NCBI GenBank assembly: GCA_028282885.1
Contig: JANQGX010000012.1
Coordinates: 1-64,000, forward strand
Length of the DNA stretch: 64,000 nt
Origin: SAR324 cluster bacterium
Lineage (GTDB): Bacteria; SAR324; XYD2-FULL-50-16
Reading direction: 5' to 3'
Part shown: in pieces, positions 44,478-52,472 of the stretch
Position numbering within the stretch: position 1 is the first letter of the stretch
Layout of the letters: every line of letters starts with the position of its first letter
Program-made: the position numbers and the translations under genes
The notes under the pieces: model-generated
What the model was told of the DNA's origin: nothing
The model's input: only the letters and a program-made list of their open reading frames with translations
Database searches by the model: none

Positions 44478-46247
44478 TCATCCTCTTTTCTTAATCAGGT
44501 CGGGATGTTTATCGAAAAACCGATATAACGTGGCACGCCCGATTCCCAGTAGTTTTGCGGCTTTGCCCTTGTGACCTTCTACAGTTTGCAATGCTTCCAG
44601 TACAGTTTGTCGATCCAGATTGACGCTCCTGGTCCCGGATGTGATCGGGCTTCTCAGGTTGCTTATCTTTGGCGGAAGATCTTCCGGGCGGATGGTCCGA
44701 TCGTGACATTTCACAACGGCAAATCGAATTGCATTTTCAAGTTCCCGAACATTTCCCGGCCATTCGTAATCCATCAGTATTGACATGGCCTGGTTGGATA
44801 GGGTGGGACGCTGTGACTGGTTTTCTTCGCAGGCCTGGTCCAGGAAATGATTGCACAGCAAGGGGATGTCGTTTTTTCGATCTCGAAGCGGTGGTAGCTC
44901 GATGGGAATGACATTAAGCCTGTAGAACAGGTCACTGCGGAAGTTATTCCGATCAACCTCCGCCTGCAGATCAACGTTTGTTGCACTGATGACGCGTACA
45001 TCAACCTTAATGCTGTTTTCACTTCCCACCCGTTCTAATGTACCCTCCTGAAGAAATCGCAAAAGTTTGACCTGAACATGCTTGGGAAGATCCGCCACCT
45101 CATCGAGAAAGATGGTGCCGCCATCCGCAAGTTCGAACCGTCCTTTTTTATCGCGAATTGCACCGGTAAAAGAGCCTTTTAGGTGTCCGAAGAGTTCACT
45201 TTCAATCAGCCCGGTGGGGAGTGCGCCACAGTTGATAGGAATAAACGGCTCTCCCTTTTTGGTGCTTTCATTGTGGATGGCCTTGGCAACCAGCTCCTTA
45301 CCGGTTCCGGTTTCACCGGAGATATGAATAGGATAATCGTAAGCGGAAACGTCACGGATCTGCTGAAATATCTGCAGCATTTTGGAATCGTTTCCCACAA
45401 TCCCTTCGTAAATCTTCTCTCTTCCAAGCAGCCACTCCAAAGATCTCTGGCTGGTTAAATCCTGCAGTGAGGCGACCACACCCTGGATTCTTCCTGATTC
45501 GCTTTTGATGGGTACTACTGTCACACGACACTCCTTTCTCACTCCATTGGAATCGTAGAATACCGAGTCGTATTTCTTAGTCTCAAATTCGTCAATGGTA
45601 TCGTCGTTACAAAACGAACACTGGGGACCACACAGCGGACCCGAAAAGATGTCATGGCACTCGCAGGACATGGCCTTTTCCTCGGAAATGCCGGTGATCT
45701 CCGATGCCCTCTGGCTAAAAAGAAATACTTTCTTATTGATATCGTGGGCTATGATGCCTTCGGCAAGGCTGTTGAAAATCCGATCCGTGTTTCGTTTTTG
45801 CGGCAGGATGGCGTCAAGGTACCCATCCGAAAAGAGATGATCAACCAGGGTTTTTATCTGCTCCACACAGCGGGTAATCCTTTTCTTCCGGGTTACACCC
45901 GCAGGTTTACCGGTTAAGGGATCATCAACATCCCAGTGTACCATAATCGGGGCCCCGGGCAGTGCTGTTATTTTTTCCCTGGCTACGATTCCCAGTGTAA
46001 TGACAAGATCAAACCGGTGGTTTTTTAAATCTGCAATTGTTTTGCAGACATGATCCTGCCGGTTCATCTTTTTCAGAATTGTCACGATGGCAGGGTGTAC
46101 CGACGTCGCAGAATCTACTCCTGCACTGGTTACAGAAACGCCCTTTTTATCGAACTGAGCAGCAAATGCCTCTGCCAGTTGACTCCTGACCGCGTTGTGC
46201 TTACTGAGAAAAAGAATGCTGCTTTTGAGCAGTTTATCAGAAGACAT
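44478..46247 (-). CDS. Sigma-54 activator with inactive LMW-phosphatase/ArsC-like sensor and cysteine-rich PAS
   Basis: A 589-residue regulator. Residues 9-140 match the low-molecular-weight phosphatase/arsenate reductase fold (SILFLSKHNAVRSQLAEAFA, HWDVDDPLTGKP). However, the catalytic Cys of the C-x5-R loop is Ser (S15KHNAVR21), so it should not be catalytic. Residues about 150-260 form a PAS domain with a Cys cluster (CECHDIFSGPLCGPQCSFC). The AAA+ domain has GETGTGKE, a GSFTGA loop in place of the usual GAFTGA, FLDEVADLP and WPGNVREL. A Fis-type HTH ends it (AAKLLGIGRATLYRFFDKH). The ATG at 46247 has AAGGAG in front. Matching operators lie on both sides of the gene. Confidence 0.85.
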   Translation of the reverse strand: MSSDKLLKSSILFLSKHNAVRSQLAEAFAAQFDKKGVSVTSAGVDSATSVHPAIVTILKKMNRQDHVCKTIADLKNHRFDLVITLGIVAREKITALPGAPIMVHWDVDDPLTGKPAGVTRKKRITRCVEQIKTLVDHLFSDGYLDAILPQKRNTDRIFNSLAEGIIAHDINKKVFLFSQRASEITGISEEKAMSCECHDIFSGPLCGPQCSFCNDDTIDEFETKKYDSVFYDSNGVRKECRVTVVPIKSESGRIQGVVASLQDLTSQRSLEWLLGREKIYEGIVGNDSKMLQIFQQIRDVSAYDYPIHISGETGTGKELVAKAIHNESTKKGEPFIPINCGALPTGLIESELFGHLKGSFTGAIRDKKGRFELADGGTIFLDEVADLPKHVQVKLLRFLQEGTLERVGSENSIKVDVRVISATNVDLQAEVDRNNFRSDLFYRLNVIPIELPPLRDRKNDIPLLCNHFLDQACEENQSQRPTLSNQAMSILMDYEWPGNVRELENAIRFAVVKCHDRTIRPEDLPPKISNLRSPITSGTRSVNLDRQTVLEALQTVEGHKGKAAKLLGIGRATLYRFFDKHPDLIKKRG

Positions 46248-46325
46248 AAACTCCTTAATGGTCAATACCCCATTTCCAACGCAAATTTCCCTGTTTTCAA
46301 TAGCTTGCTACAGACAATATCAAAT

Positions 46326-46342
46326 TTGTCTCATTGAGACAA
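46326..46342. promoter_or_regulatory. TTGTCTCA/TGAGACAA operator upstream of the sigma-54 activator
   Basis: A perfect 8-1-8 palindrome, TTGTCTCA-T-TGAGACAA, 79 bases upstream of the activator ATG. It shares the half-site of the tandem operators at 44426-44469, which suggests autoregulation by the activator. Confidence 0.55.
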
Positions 46343-46793
46343 TCTTAAACATCCAATGCAAATCTAATGAAGCAAGACGATTCATCAATACGGAATGTTT
46401 CTGCGATTTAGGACATTCAAAAAAGTTGTATTGTGAAGTGGTATGAGATTACTTTTGAAGCGACTCCAGCTTTTGCCATGGACTCAAACTACAGTGGTGT
46501 AGCTCAATCCGGTTCCAAAAAATCGGAGATGTTTTCAAATGTCATTGTTTCGATCACCTCATTTTTGAGCCCACAAAATCAAGGGTGCAATCAAATGTCA
46601 AAATTTCAACTACGTCCCCCATTTTGTGTGAAAGATGGAGCAGGGGCTATTATTGAATTGATGATGTCAATGGCAGTATGTTATAGTTATGTTTGAGAAG
46701 GAGCTTCTTGATGGATTTCAAAGGCAAAGGGAGTTCTAATGAGGTGAGCTCAGCTGCAAATCGGATATGTGAAATTAATTAAGTTGAATTGAA
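46343..46793. other. Gene-free region upstream of orphan protein
   Basis: 450 bases without a recognised gene. A short direct repeat TCAAATGTCA occurs at about 46536 and 46591. Nothing else stands out. Confidence 0.35.
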
Positions 46794-48533
46794 ATGGATG
46801 ATAAATCCGGGAAAAATAAAGACCTGATAGCTATCAAAAGGCTTAAAGAGAATAACGGGTTAATAAAGGAGTACAATCAGGAACTGAGCCGTTGGAAGAA
46901 TAACCTCAATAACCTGCAGGAGTACTATTACGAGCAACATTATGATTCTACCGCTCCGGATGTGCTTGAGCTTTTGGCCATAAGGAAATTTCTTGGCGGT
47001 TTTGTGCAGATAAGATTGGACTGGATTACCAATGCGGTGCGGGATGAATCCTTAAAATCCAGGTATTTAAATGTGTTACCGCCTTTCCCTCAAAAAAATG
47101 GCTTAATGAAAATCATTATGCATTTTTTTCAAACAAAGGAGACGGAGGATCAGACCAACATTTTGTATGATGAGAAGGACAACATCGAAAGAGAACTTTG
47201 TATTCTGTGGGACGTGTACAGACTCAGAAAAACAATTGAGTCCGTTGATACGATCAGAAAATCACTTGCTGAGAGTCACCCTTTTAGTACGGTTCTCTCA
47301 AAAAGAAAGCAAATTGACGGACTTACTTCGCTTAAAAAAGTCCTTAACATGATGTTTCAAATGATGATTCGCAAGGAACATCGAAAAACATTGTATTCGA
47401 AGTTTGATACTGATTTGATTGATCCCGAAAAGATCAAGGAGAAACAGGCAGCGGATCAATCGTACGTATATCCGGAGATTGTTCAAAACTACAACTATCG
47501 AAACTACTTTTTTTATGCGTTCTATTCGCCCAAAATGAAGATCAAGGTAGCCAATGAGTTCCAAACACTTTACTACAACTATCTCGATTTCGAGGTCATT
47601 AAACAGGAGTTTTTAATTGACTGGCTCGTCAACAAGGTCGGATCTTCGGAACAGAAAGACGATATCTATGCCAAATACAGCTTGGAAGGGACCTCACTTT
47701 ACGAGAGCGTCAAGACAAATCCGAAGAAAGAAAGTAAGATTCTCCTGGAACTGCCATATTCGGTTTTTAACGATTTGGCAGCCCAAGTGAACGGCGTTGT
47801 CAAAAAAGAACTGAAAACAGAGGTGGAACCCCAATCTGAAAATCATGGCGAGTTCTCCACGATGACGAAAGAGTTTGAGAAGGCGCAGCAATTTGCGAGA
47901 TCGTCATTCAGAAAGCTAAAGTCCCTGCTCAATAAGGAAGACGGAAAGGCAGACCCTGAGCGTAAGATCATCCCCAGAAATGATCTTGAAGTGAAACCCG
48001 AACAAATTGAATCTACATTTGAATTCCACAGCGTGACCCGAGATCATATTGATGATCCTTTCCTCAGAAAAGTGGGTGAGTCCGGAAGATCATTAACGGC
48101 CGCGTTCCGCAGTCGCATGGGTCCGGTATATAGAGACTTTAACAAGGAGTTGGGATCTCGATTTTCCGTCATACCTGAATCTGCCGTCATCGAGCGGCGT
48201 TCACCCTCTCATGAAATCACTTATCCCCAGGTTATTGCCGAAACGAAAGGTGAGAAAAAAAATAATCATTTATTGATTTTGGGAGCTGAAGTAAAATCCG
48301 CCCAGCTTTCAATGTCATACAGCACATCAGGAAGCCAATCCACGCATACCTATACCTGTTTTTTTCTCTACGGTTCGGACAAAGTCGATTCGGATCTGGG
48401 GAAGGTTGTTGAAACCAGAACTGCCAACGGGATCAAATTTCACATGTATGACATTCTAACCCCTGAAACCCGCTCGAAAGCCTTGATGTTTTACAATCTC
48501 GTAAAAGACCAAATGCCCGCCGAAAAGAAATAA
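46794..48533 (+). CDS. Orphan cytoplasmic protein of unknown function
   Basis: A 579-residue protein with no signal peptide and no membrane helix. Residues 1-55 and 100-180 are charged and probably coiled coil (IKRLKENNGLIKEYNQELSR). The middle is lysine-rich and includes an aromatic stretch (YNYRNYFFYAFYSPKMKIKV). The last ~90 residues form a distinct beta-type domain (HLLILGAEVKSAQLSMSYST, then YTCFFLYGSDKVDSDLG). No family is recognised. It stands alone on the plus strand between a sigma-54 activator and a RAYT element, with only a weak ribosome site. Its 3' end carries a tandem AGAAATAAC duplication next to the element boundary. An accessory, perhaps defence-related gene is possible but unsupported. 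Confidence 0.6.
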   Translation: MDDKSGKNKDLIAIKRLKENNGLIKEYNQELSRWKNNLNNLQEYYYEQHYDSTAPDVLELLAIRKFLGGFVQIRLDWITNAVRDESLKSRYLNVLPPFPQKNGLMKIIMHFFQTKETEDQTNILYDEKDNIERELCILWDVYRLRKTIESVDTIRKSLAESHPFSTVLSKRKQIDGLTSLKKVLNMMFQMMIRKEHRKTLYSKFDTDLIDPEKIKEKQAADQSYVYPEIVQNYNYRNYFFYAFYSPKMKIKVANEFQTLYYNYLDFEVIKQEFLIDWLVNKVGSSEQKDDIYAKYSLEGTSLYESVKTNPKKESKILLELPYSVFNDLAAQVNGVVKKELKTEVEPQSENHGEFSTMTKEFEKAQQFARSSFRKLKSLLNKEDGKADPERKIIPRNDLEVKPEQIESTFEFHSVTRDHIDDPFLRKVGESGRSLTAAFRSRMGPVYRDFNKELGSRFSVIPESAVIERRSPSHEITYPQVIAETKGEKKNNHLLILGAEVKSAQLSMSYSTSGSQSTHTYTCFFLYGSDKVDSDLGKVVETRTANGIKFHMYDILTPETRSKALMFYNLVKDQMPAEKK

Positions 48534-48543
48534 CAGAAATAAC

Positions 48544-48570
48544 AGGGACGCCTGTGCATTTTTGCTATTC
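48544..48570. repeat. Left REP-like repeat of the RAYT element
   Basis: Contains GGGACGCC and TTTTTGCTATT, an inverted, slightly diverged copy of the right end. Its ACGC-CTGT-GCAT hairpin is imperfect. The transposase stop codon lies inside it (48565-48567). Confidence 0.6.
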
Positions 48571-49578
48571 TGTATCTTTTTCCATTTTCCAGCCGTTTTC
48601 ATCGCAAAGCATTTCTCCTGCTTTAACTGACCGGCTGACTGTCGACACAGATGTCTCAATGATCCTGGCAATGTCTGTCATGGAATAACCTAAATTTTTG
48701 GCCAGCCAGTAACAATACAGACGCTTCGCTCGTACAACAAGTCGATCCTTTCTGTGGCTTAACAGTTTCTCAGGTTTAATGCCAATAATCTCTGAAACTC
48801 TTTTTCTCACATCTATTTCTGTTAACCGCTTTTGTTTTAAACTGGTATGATTTGTCTCCTGTTCCTGTGCCTGCTTCAAAACGTTACTCACAAAATCACT
48901 GTCACCCAGGATTCTTTCATCGCTTCTTAAAAACACATCGGATTTACGAAGCTCTTTTACACTTTTCCATCCGTTGTAGCTACGAATCAGGCCTCCACCA
49001 GTCAGTTCTGTTCTCCTGCCTTGATCTTGTCCTTCCTTGATAAACAGACCATACCTTCGTCTCGCTAAAGACGGAGTGTTGGCAAATTGCGAAAGAATAT
49101 AATCAGTGTCCTGCCAATCGTGGTTTAGATGTCCCTTGATAACTGAATGGCCGGTATACGGATACGTGTTTAACTCATCAATAGAGCTAACAATTTTTGC
49201 CCGTAGAGGATTCAAATGAATGTATCTGACAAGCACTTTCAAATAGCTATCCTTTTGACATAAGATGGATTTGTATCGGTCCTGAAACACGTGTCCACTT
49301 CGTCCGTGCCTACGGTTATAGGTTGTTGCATGTCCACCCAAGAGTCTCATCATAAATTTTGATAGTGGAACCTGTCCTGTTTGCAACAGCAGATGAAAGT
49401 GATTCGGCATTAGAGACCAGGCATAACAAGTCGTGCCTGTTGATTCGATGAGTTTTGAAAACCTACCCAGGAAGTTCTGGTAATCGATTTTATCTCGGAA
49501 GATTTTATTTTTCTCGATTCCACGATTAATAATATGGTGTAGTGCTCCAGGAGCATCAATTCGAGATTGTCTGGGCAT
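48565..49578 (-). CDS. REP-associated tyrosine transposase (RAYT, Y1 family)
   Basis: A 337-residue protein. The Y1 transposase domain (about 1-180) has the opening PRQSRIDAPGALHHIINRGI, the HUH motif in LMPNHFHLLLQTG, GHVFQDRYKS and the putative catalytic tyrosine region VRYIHLNPLRA. The C-terminal ~120 residues form a DnaA-domain-IV/HTH-like module (KRLYCYWLAKNLGYSMTDIA), as in longer RAYTs of Proteobacteria and Desulfobacterota. Such enzymes bind and cut single-stranded REP hairpins; they are usually single-copy rather than true insertion sequences. All key residues are present, so it may be active. Confidence 0.85.
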   Translation of the reverse strand: MPRQSRIDAPGALHHIINRGIEKNKIFRDKIDYQNFLGRFSKLIESTGTTCYAWSLMPNHFHLLLQTGQVPLSKFMMRLLGGHATTYNRRHGRSGHVFQDRYKSILCQKDSYLKVLVRYIHLNPLRAKIVSSIDELNTYPYTGHSVIKGHLNHDWQDTDYILSQFANTPSLARRRYGLFIKEGQDQGRRTELTGGGLIRSYNGWKSVKELRKSDVFLRSDERILGDSDFVSNVLKQAQEQETNHTSLKQKRLTEIDVRKRVSEIIGIKPEKLLSHRKDRLVVRAKRLYCYWLAKNLGYSMTDIARIIETSVSTVSRSVKAGEMLCDENGWKMEKDTE

Positions 49579-49638
49579 GTTCAGATCCTGAGCTGGGTTA
49601 TTATCATCGTTGCTGGGGTGAATTTATCAGTAACAGTT

Positions 49639-49666
49639 TAATAGCAAAAACGCAAAGGCGTCCCCT
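49639..49666. repeat. Right REP-like repeat of the RAYT element
   Basis: AATAGCAAAAACGCAAAGGC followed by GTCCCCT, the inverted counterpart of the left end. It contains a perfect ACGC-AAAG-GCGT hairpin. The last bases form part of the TAG stop of the neighbouring histidine kinase gene. Confidence 0.65.
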
Positions 49667-52331
49667 ATTTACTTTTATCCAGCGCTTTTCTTACGCCTCT
49701 TATCAATATCTCATAATCAACCGGTTTGGAGTACCGGGCTGTAATACCGGCAGATTTAAGATCTTTATTGGAAATAAGCTGCCCCAAACCTGACATCAGA
49801 ATAATTGGCATTGTTGGTATCTGTTTGTGAACTTCACTGGCTAAGACAATGCCGGTCATCTGAGGCATCGTATAATCGGTCAGGACAAGATCGTATTTTT
49901 CAGGCTCGTTTGACAGCATTGTTAGCGCTTCGGGGCCGTTTATACATTGCGTCGTCTGATACCCTTGCAGTTCAAGCATTTCGCTGTACGACTTTAAGAT
50001 ATCGGGTTCGTCGTCGACCAGGAGAATATGTTCTGTTCCTGTCGGCAGGTCGGTATATTCCTTTTCTTCCATTTTCTCAGTTTTACCTGTCGAAGCAGGC
50101 AGATAGACGTGAAAATTGGTGCCGACGTCCGGGGTGCTGTAAACGTAAATATACCCACCGTGTCTCTCAACAATACCGTGGACGATCGACAGACCCAGGC
50201 CCGTACCCTTACCCTTTTCCTTGGTCGTGAAATAGGGGTCGAATACACGGCTCCTGATTCTTTCTTCCATTCCCGTGCCGGTATCGCTCACCTTGATCAT
50301 CACGTAATCTCCAGGTTCCAGATCACCCGTTTCTATTGATTTTTGCGCTATTTTGAAATTGGACAGGTGGACACCCAGTGTCCCCCCTTTTGACTCCATA
50401 GCGTGGGATGCGTTGGTACACAGATTCATGATGATTTGATGTATTTGGGGTGGATCTCCGAATATCAAATTCAGATCCGGGGAAAAGTTGATATCGATCT
50501 GTATGGTGGAAGGGATGGAAGCCCTGAGGAATTTCATGACTTCTTTAACCATCGGTACCAAATCTATATTTTTGGGAACATGCTCACCTTTTCGACTGAT
50601 TGTCAGAATCTGATCAATCAATTCTTTGGCTCTGTTGCTTGCTGACCTCACTTTTTCGAGATATTTGAAAACGGTTTCATTCTCAGGCACTTTTGCCAGT
50701 TTTTTTTGGGAAAGCTGTGTGAATGCAAAGATAGCACTGAGGATATTGTTAAAATCATGAGCGATTCCACCGGCGAGCGTTCCGATAGCTTCCAGTTTCT
50801 GGGATTGCTGTAACTGTTCTTCAAGCTTTTTCCTTTTCCCCTCCTCCTCTTTTCCCTGGGTAATGTCGATAATTTGGCCGATAAGGTGCTGCGGTTTCCC
50901 CGAATTGTCAAGGATAGGCGAAACATTGAGGTTCACCCATTTTATCTCCCCATTTTTATGAATGTATCTTTTTGTTAATTGAAACGATTCGCTATCTCCC
51001 TCAACCATCTTTTTTATTTCTTTCAGGTTTTTCTCAATATCTTCAGAATGGGTAATCTCATTTAGGGTCATTTTCAATAACTCATCTTTTGAGTATCCAA
51101 CGATATTGCAAAAAGATTGATTGACCTCCAGGAATCTTCCATCAAAATCAGCTACTACGACACCAACCGGTGCGTAAACAAAGGTGTTTCGCAGCCGCTC
51201 TTCACTTTCCAACAGCTTTTTTTCAGCATTTCTTTGTTCGGTGATATCACGGGTTATCCCGAGAATAATTTCAGGTTGCTTGTCCGGACCGGGTAGGATC
51301 CTTGCGTTATTGCTGGTCCAGATTGTGGTGCCGTCTTTGCAGCATTGTTCTACTTCAAAGACAGCCGGTGTCCAGCCATCAGGATCACCAGCTTCAATGA
51401 GTTGTGTTTTTTCTTTGTAAAGGTTTAATACTTTTTCCACGGAGCCGGGGGAAACAATCTCATTCAAAGAGTGCTCCATAGCTTCATCTACCGTATAACC
51501 CCTTTGTTGGTAGACCGAAGGACTGATATAAATGAAACGCAGTTCCTTGTTCATTTTCCATATAACGTCAGCTGCGTTTTCGGCTATCAAACGATATCTT
51601 TCTTCACTTTTCTGCAATGCTTCTTGAAAATCCAGGCTTTTGACTATTTCACCGGATAGGGCGTATGCCATGAACAAAACCATGGCAAGAAATGCATACT
51701 CGATAACGTACACGAACTGGAAAAGTCCGCTAGCTACGGCCGAATCATTGAAGACCCCGACAAAAAAGATCGCAATGGCGATGATCAGTGGTATTGCCTT
51801 GTTCTTTTCTCCGAATTTATACATACGAATGCCTGCCCACAGGGAATAGCCGAATAGAACAGGACCGAGGAGGCTGGTGAAATCCATAACCGGGCCAGGT
51901 GTCATTTCAAAATAGGTAACCTCCATACCGAACGGCAACGAGATCATTTTAACTGCAGGCTCGCCGGTCCAGGCCAATCCACTTCGATCAATACTGGCGA
52001 TCAGTCCACTCACAATATAGCAGCCTGATAAGGCAAAGACCCACTTTCTCGAGGTTTGCCTGGTGTAGTCGGTTACAAACCAGATAAAACTGGTGCTGGC
52101 TAAGGAAAGAGCCATAATCTGAGCTCGTTGCCATTGAACACCAATTTCCGGAGAGGCTACACTGTACAGTCCCGCACAAAAAATGTCGTAGAAACCGATT
52201 GAGAAACTTGTCAGAGCGAAGGTAAAATCTTGCCTGTTTCGGGGGCGACGGATGTAAACAATGAGATGATAGGTGCCAACATAGAAGCAAATACCAGCCA
52301 TCACTGCCGCAGGTATTGACTGAATATTCAT
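49665..52331 (-). CDS. Hybrid sensor histidine kinase (7TM-PAS-PAS-HisKA-HATPase-REC)
   Basis: An 888-residue membrane kinase. About seven N-terminal helices (residues 8-235) form a 7TM sensory region. Two PAS domains follow (about 245-365 and 375-495; ISPSVYQQRGYTVDEAMEHS, ITRDITEQRNAEKKLLESEE). HisKA is GTLAGGIAHDFNNILSAIFA (phospho-His about 520), and the HATPase has LCTNASHAMESKG, VSDTGTGM and KGTGLGLSIVHG. A C-terminal receiver (ILLVDDEPDILK) has its Asp in LVLTDYTMPQMTG. There is no DNA-binding output, so it probably passes phosphate to another protein. The stop codon TAG is formed at the junction with the adjoining RAYT element. Confidence 0.88.
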   Translation of the reverse strand: MNIQSIPAAVMAGICFYVGTYHLIVYIRRPRNRQDFTFALTSFSIGFYDIFCAGLYSVASPEIGVQWQRAQIMALSLASTSFIWFVTDYTRQTSRKWVFALSGCYIVSGLIASIDRSGLAWTGEPAVKMISLPFGMEVTYFEMTPGPVMDFTSLLGPVLFGYSLWAGIRMYKFGEKNKAIPLIIAIAIFFVGVFNDSAVASGLFQFVYVIEYAFLAMVLFMAYALSGEIVKSLDFQEALQKSEERYRLIAENAADVIWKMNKELRFIYISPSVYQQRGYTVDEAMEHSLNEIVSPGSVEKVLNLYKEKTQLIEAGDPDGWTPAVFEVEQCCKDGTTIWTSNNARILPGPDKQPEIILGITRDITEQRNAEKKLLESEERLRNTFVYAPVGVVVADFDGRFLEVNQSFCNIVGYSKDELLKMTLNEITHSEDIEKNLKEIKKMVEGDSESFQLTKRYIHKNGEIKWVNLNVSPILDNSGKPQHLIGQIIDITQGKEEEGKRKKLEEQLQQSQKLEAIGTLAGGIAHDFNNILSAIFAFTQLSQKKLAKVPENETVFKYLEKVRSASNRAKELIDQILTISRKGEHVPKNIDLVPMVKEVMKFLRASIPSTIQIDINFSPDLNLIFGDPPQIHQIIMNLCTNASHAMESKGGTLGVHLSNFKIAQKSIETGDLEPGDYVMIKVSDTGTGMEERIRSRVFDPYFTTKEKGKGTGLGLSIVHGIVERHGGYIYVYSTPDVGTNFHVYLPASTGKTEKMEEKEYTDLPTGTEHILLVDDEPDILKSYSEMLELQGYQTTQCINGPEALTMLSNEPEKYDLVLTDYTMPQMTGIVLASEVHKQIPTMPIILMSGLGQLISNKDLKSAGITARYSKPVDYEILIRGVRKALDKSK

Positions 52332-52472
52332 TATTGAACCTTTGTTTTGTGACGGATGTGGAAATTATAATACTTTTAAAACCGTTCTATACCTTTTAAT
52401 GAGGTAGCATAATATGGGGGTGATGTCGAGTAGATGAGGAGTTGTGATTACTTTGTATATCTGTTCCAAAAT

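Larger units (their letters stand above)
48544..49666 (-). mobile_element. RAYT element with inverted REP ends
   Basis: About 1.1 kb bounded by inverted copies of one sequence. The left end is AGGGACGCCTGTGCATTTTT then GCTATT, and the right end read on the minus strand is AGGGGACGCCTTTGCGTTTT then TGCTATT. Between them lies one transposase gene. The ends coincide with the stop codons of the two flanking genes. Confidence 0.7.

Noticed and set aside
46433..46696. 87-codon plus-strand frame upstream of the orphan protein
   Set aside because: No ribosome site, low-complexity translation, and no similarity recognised.
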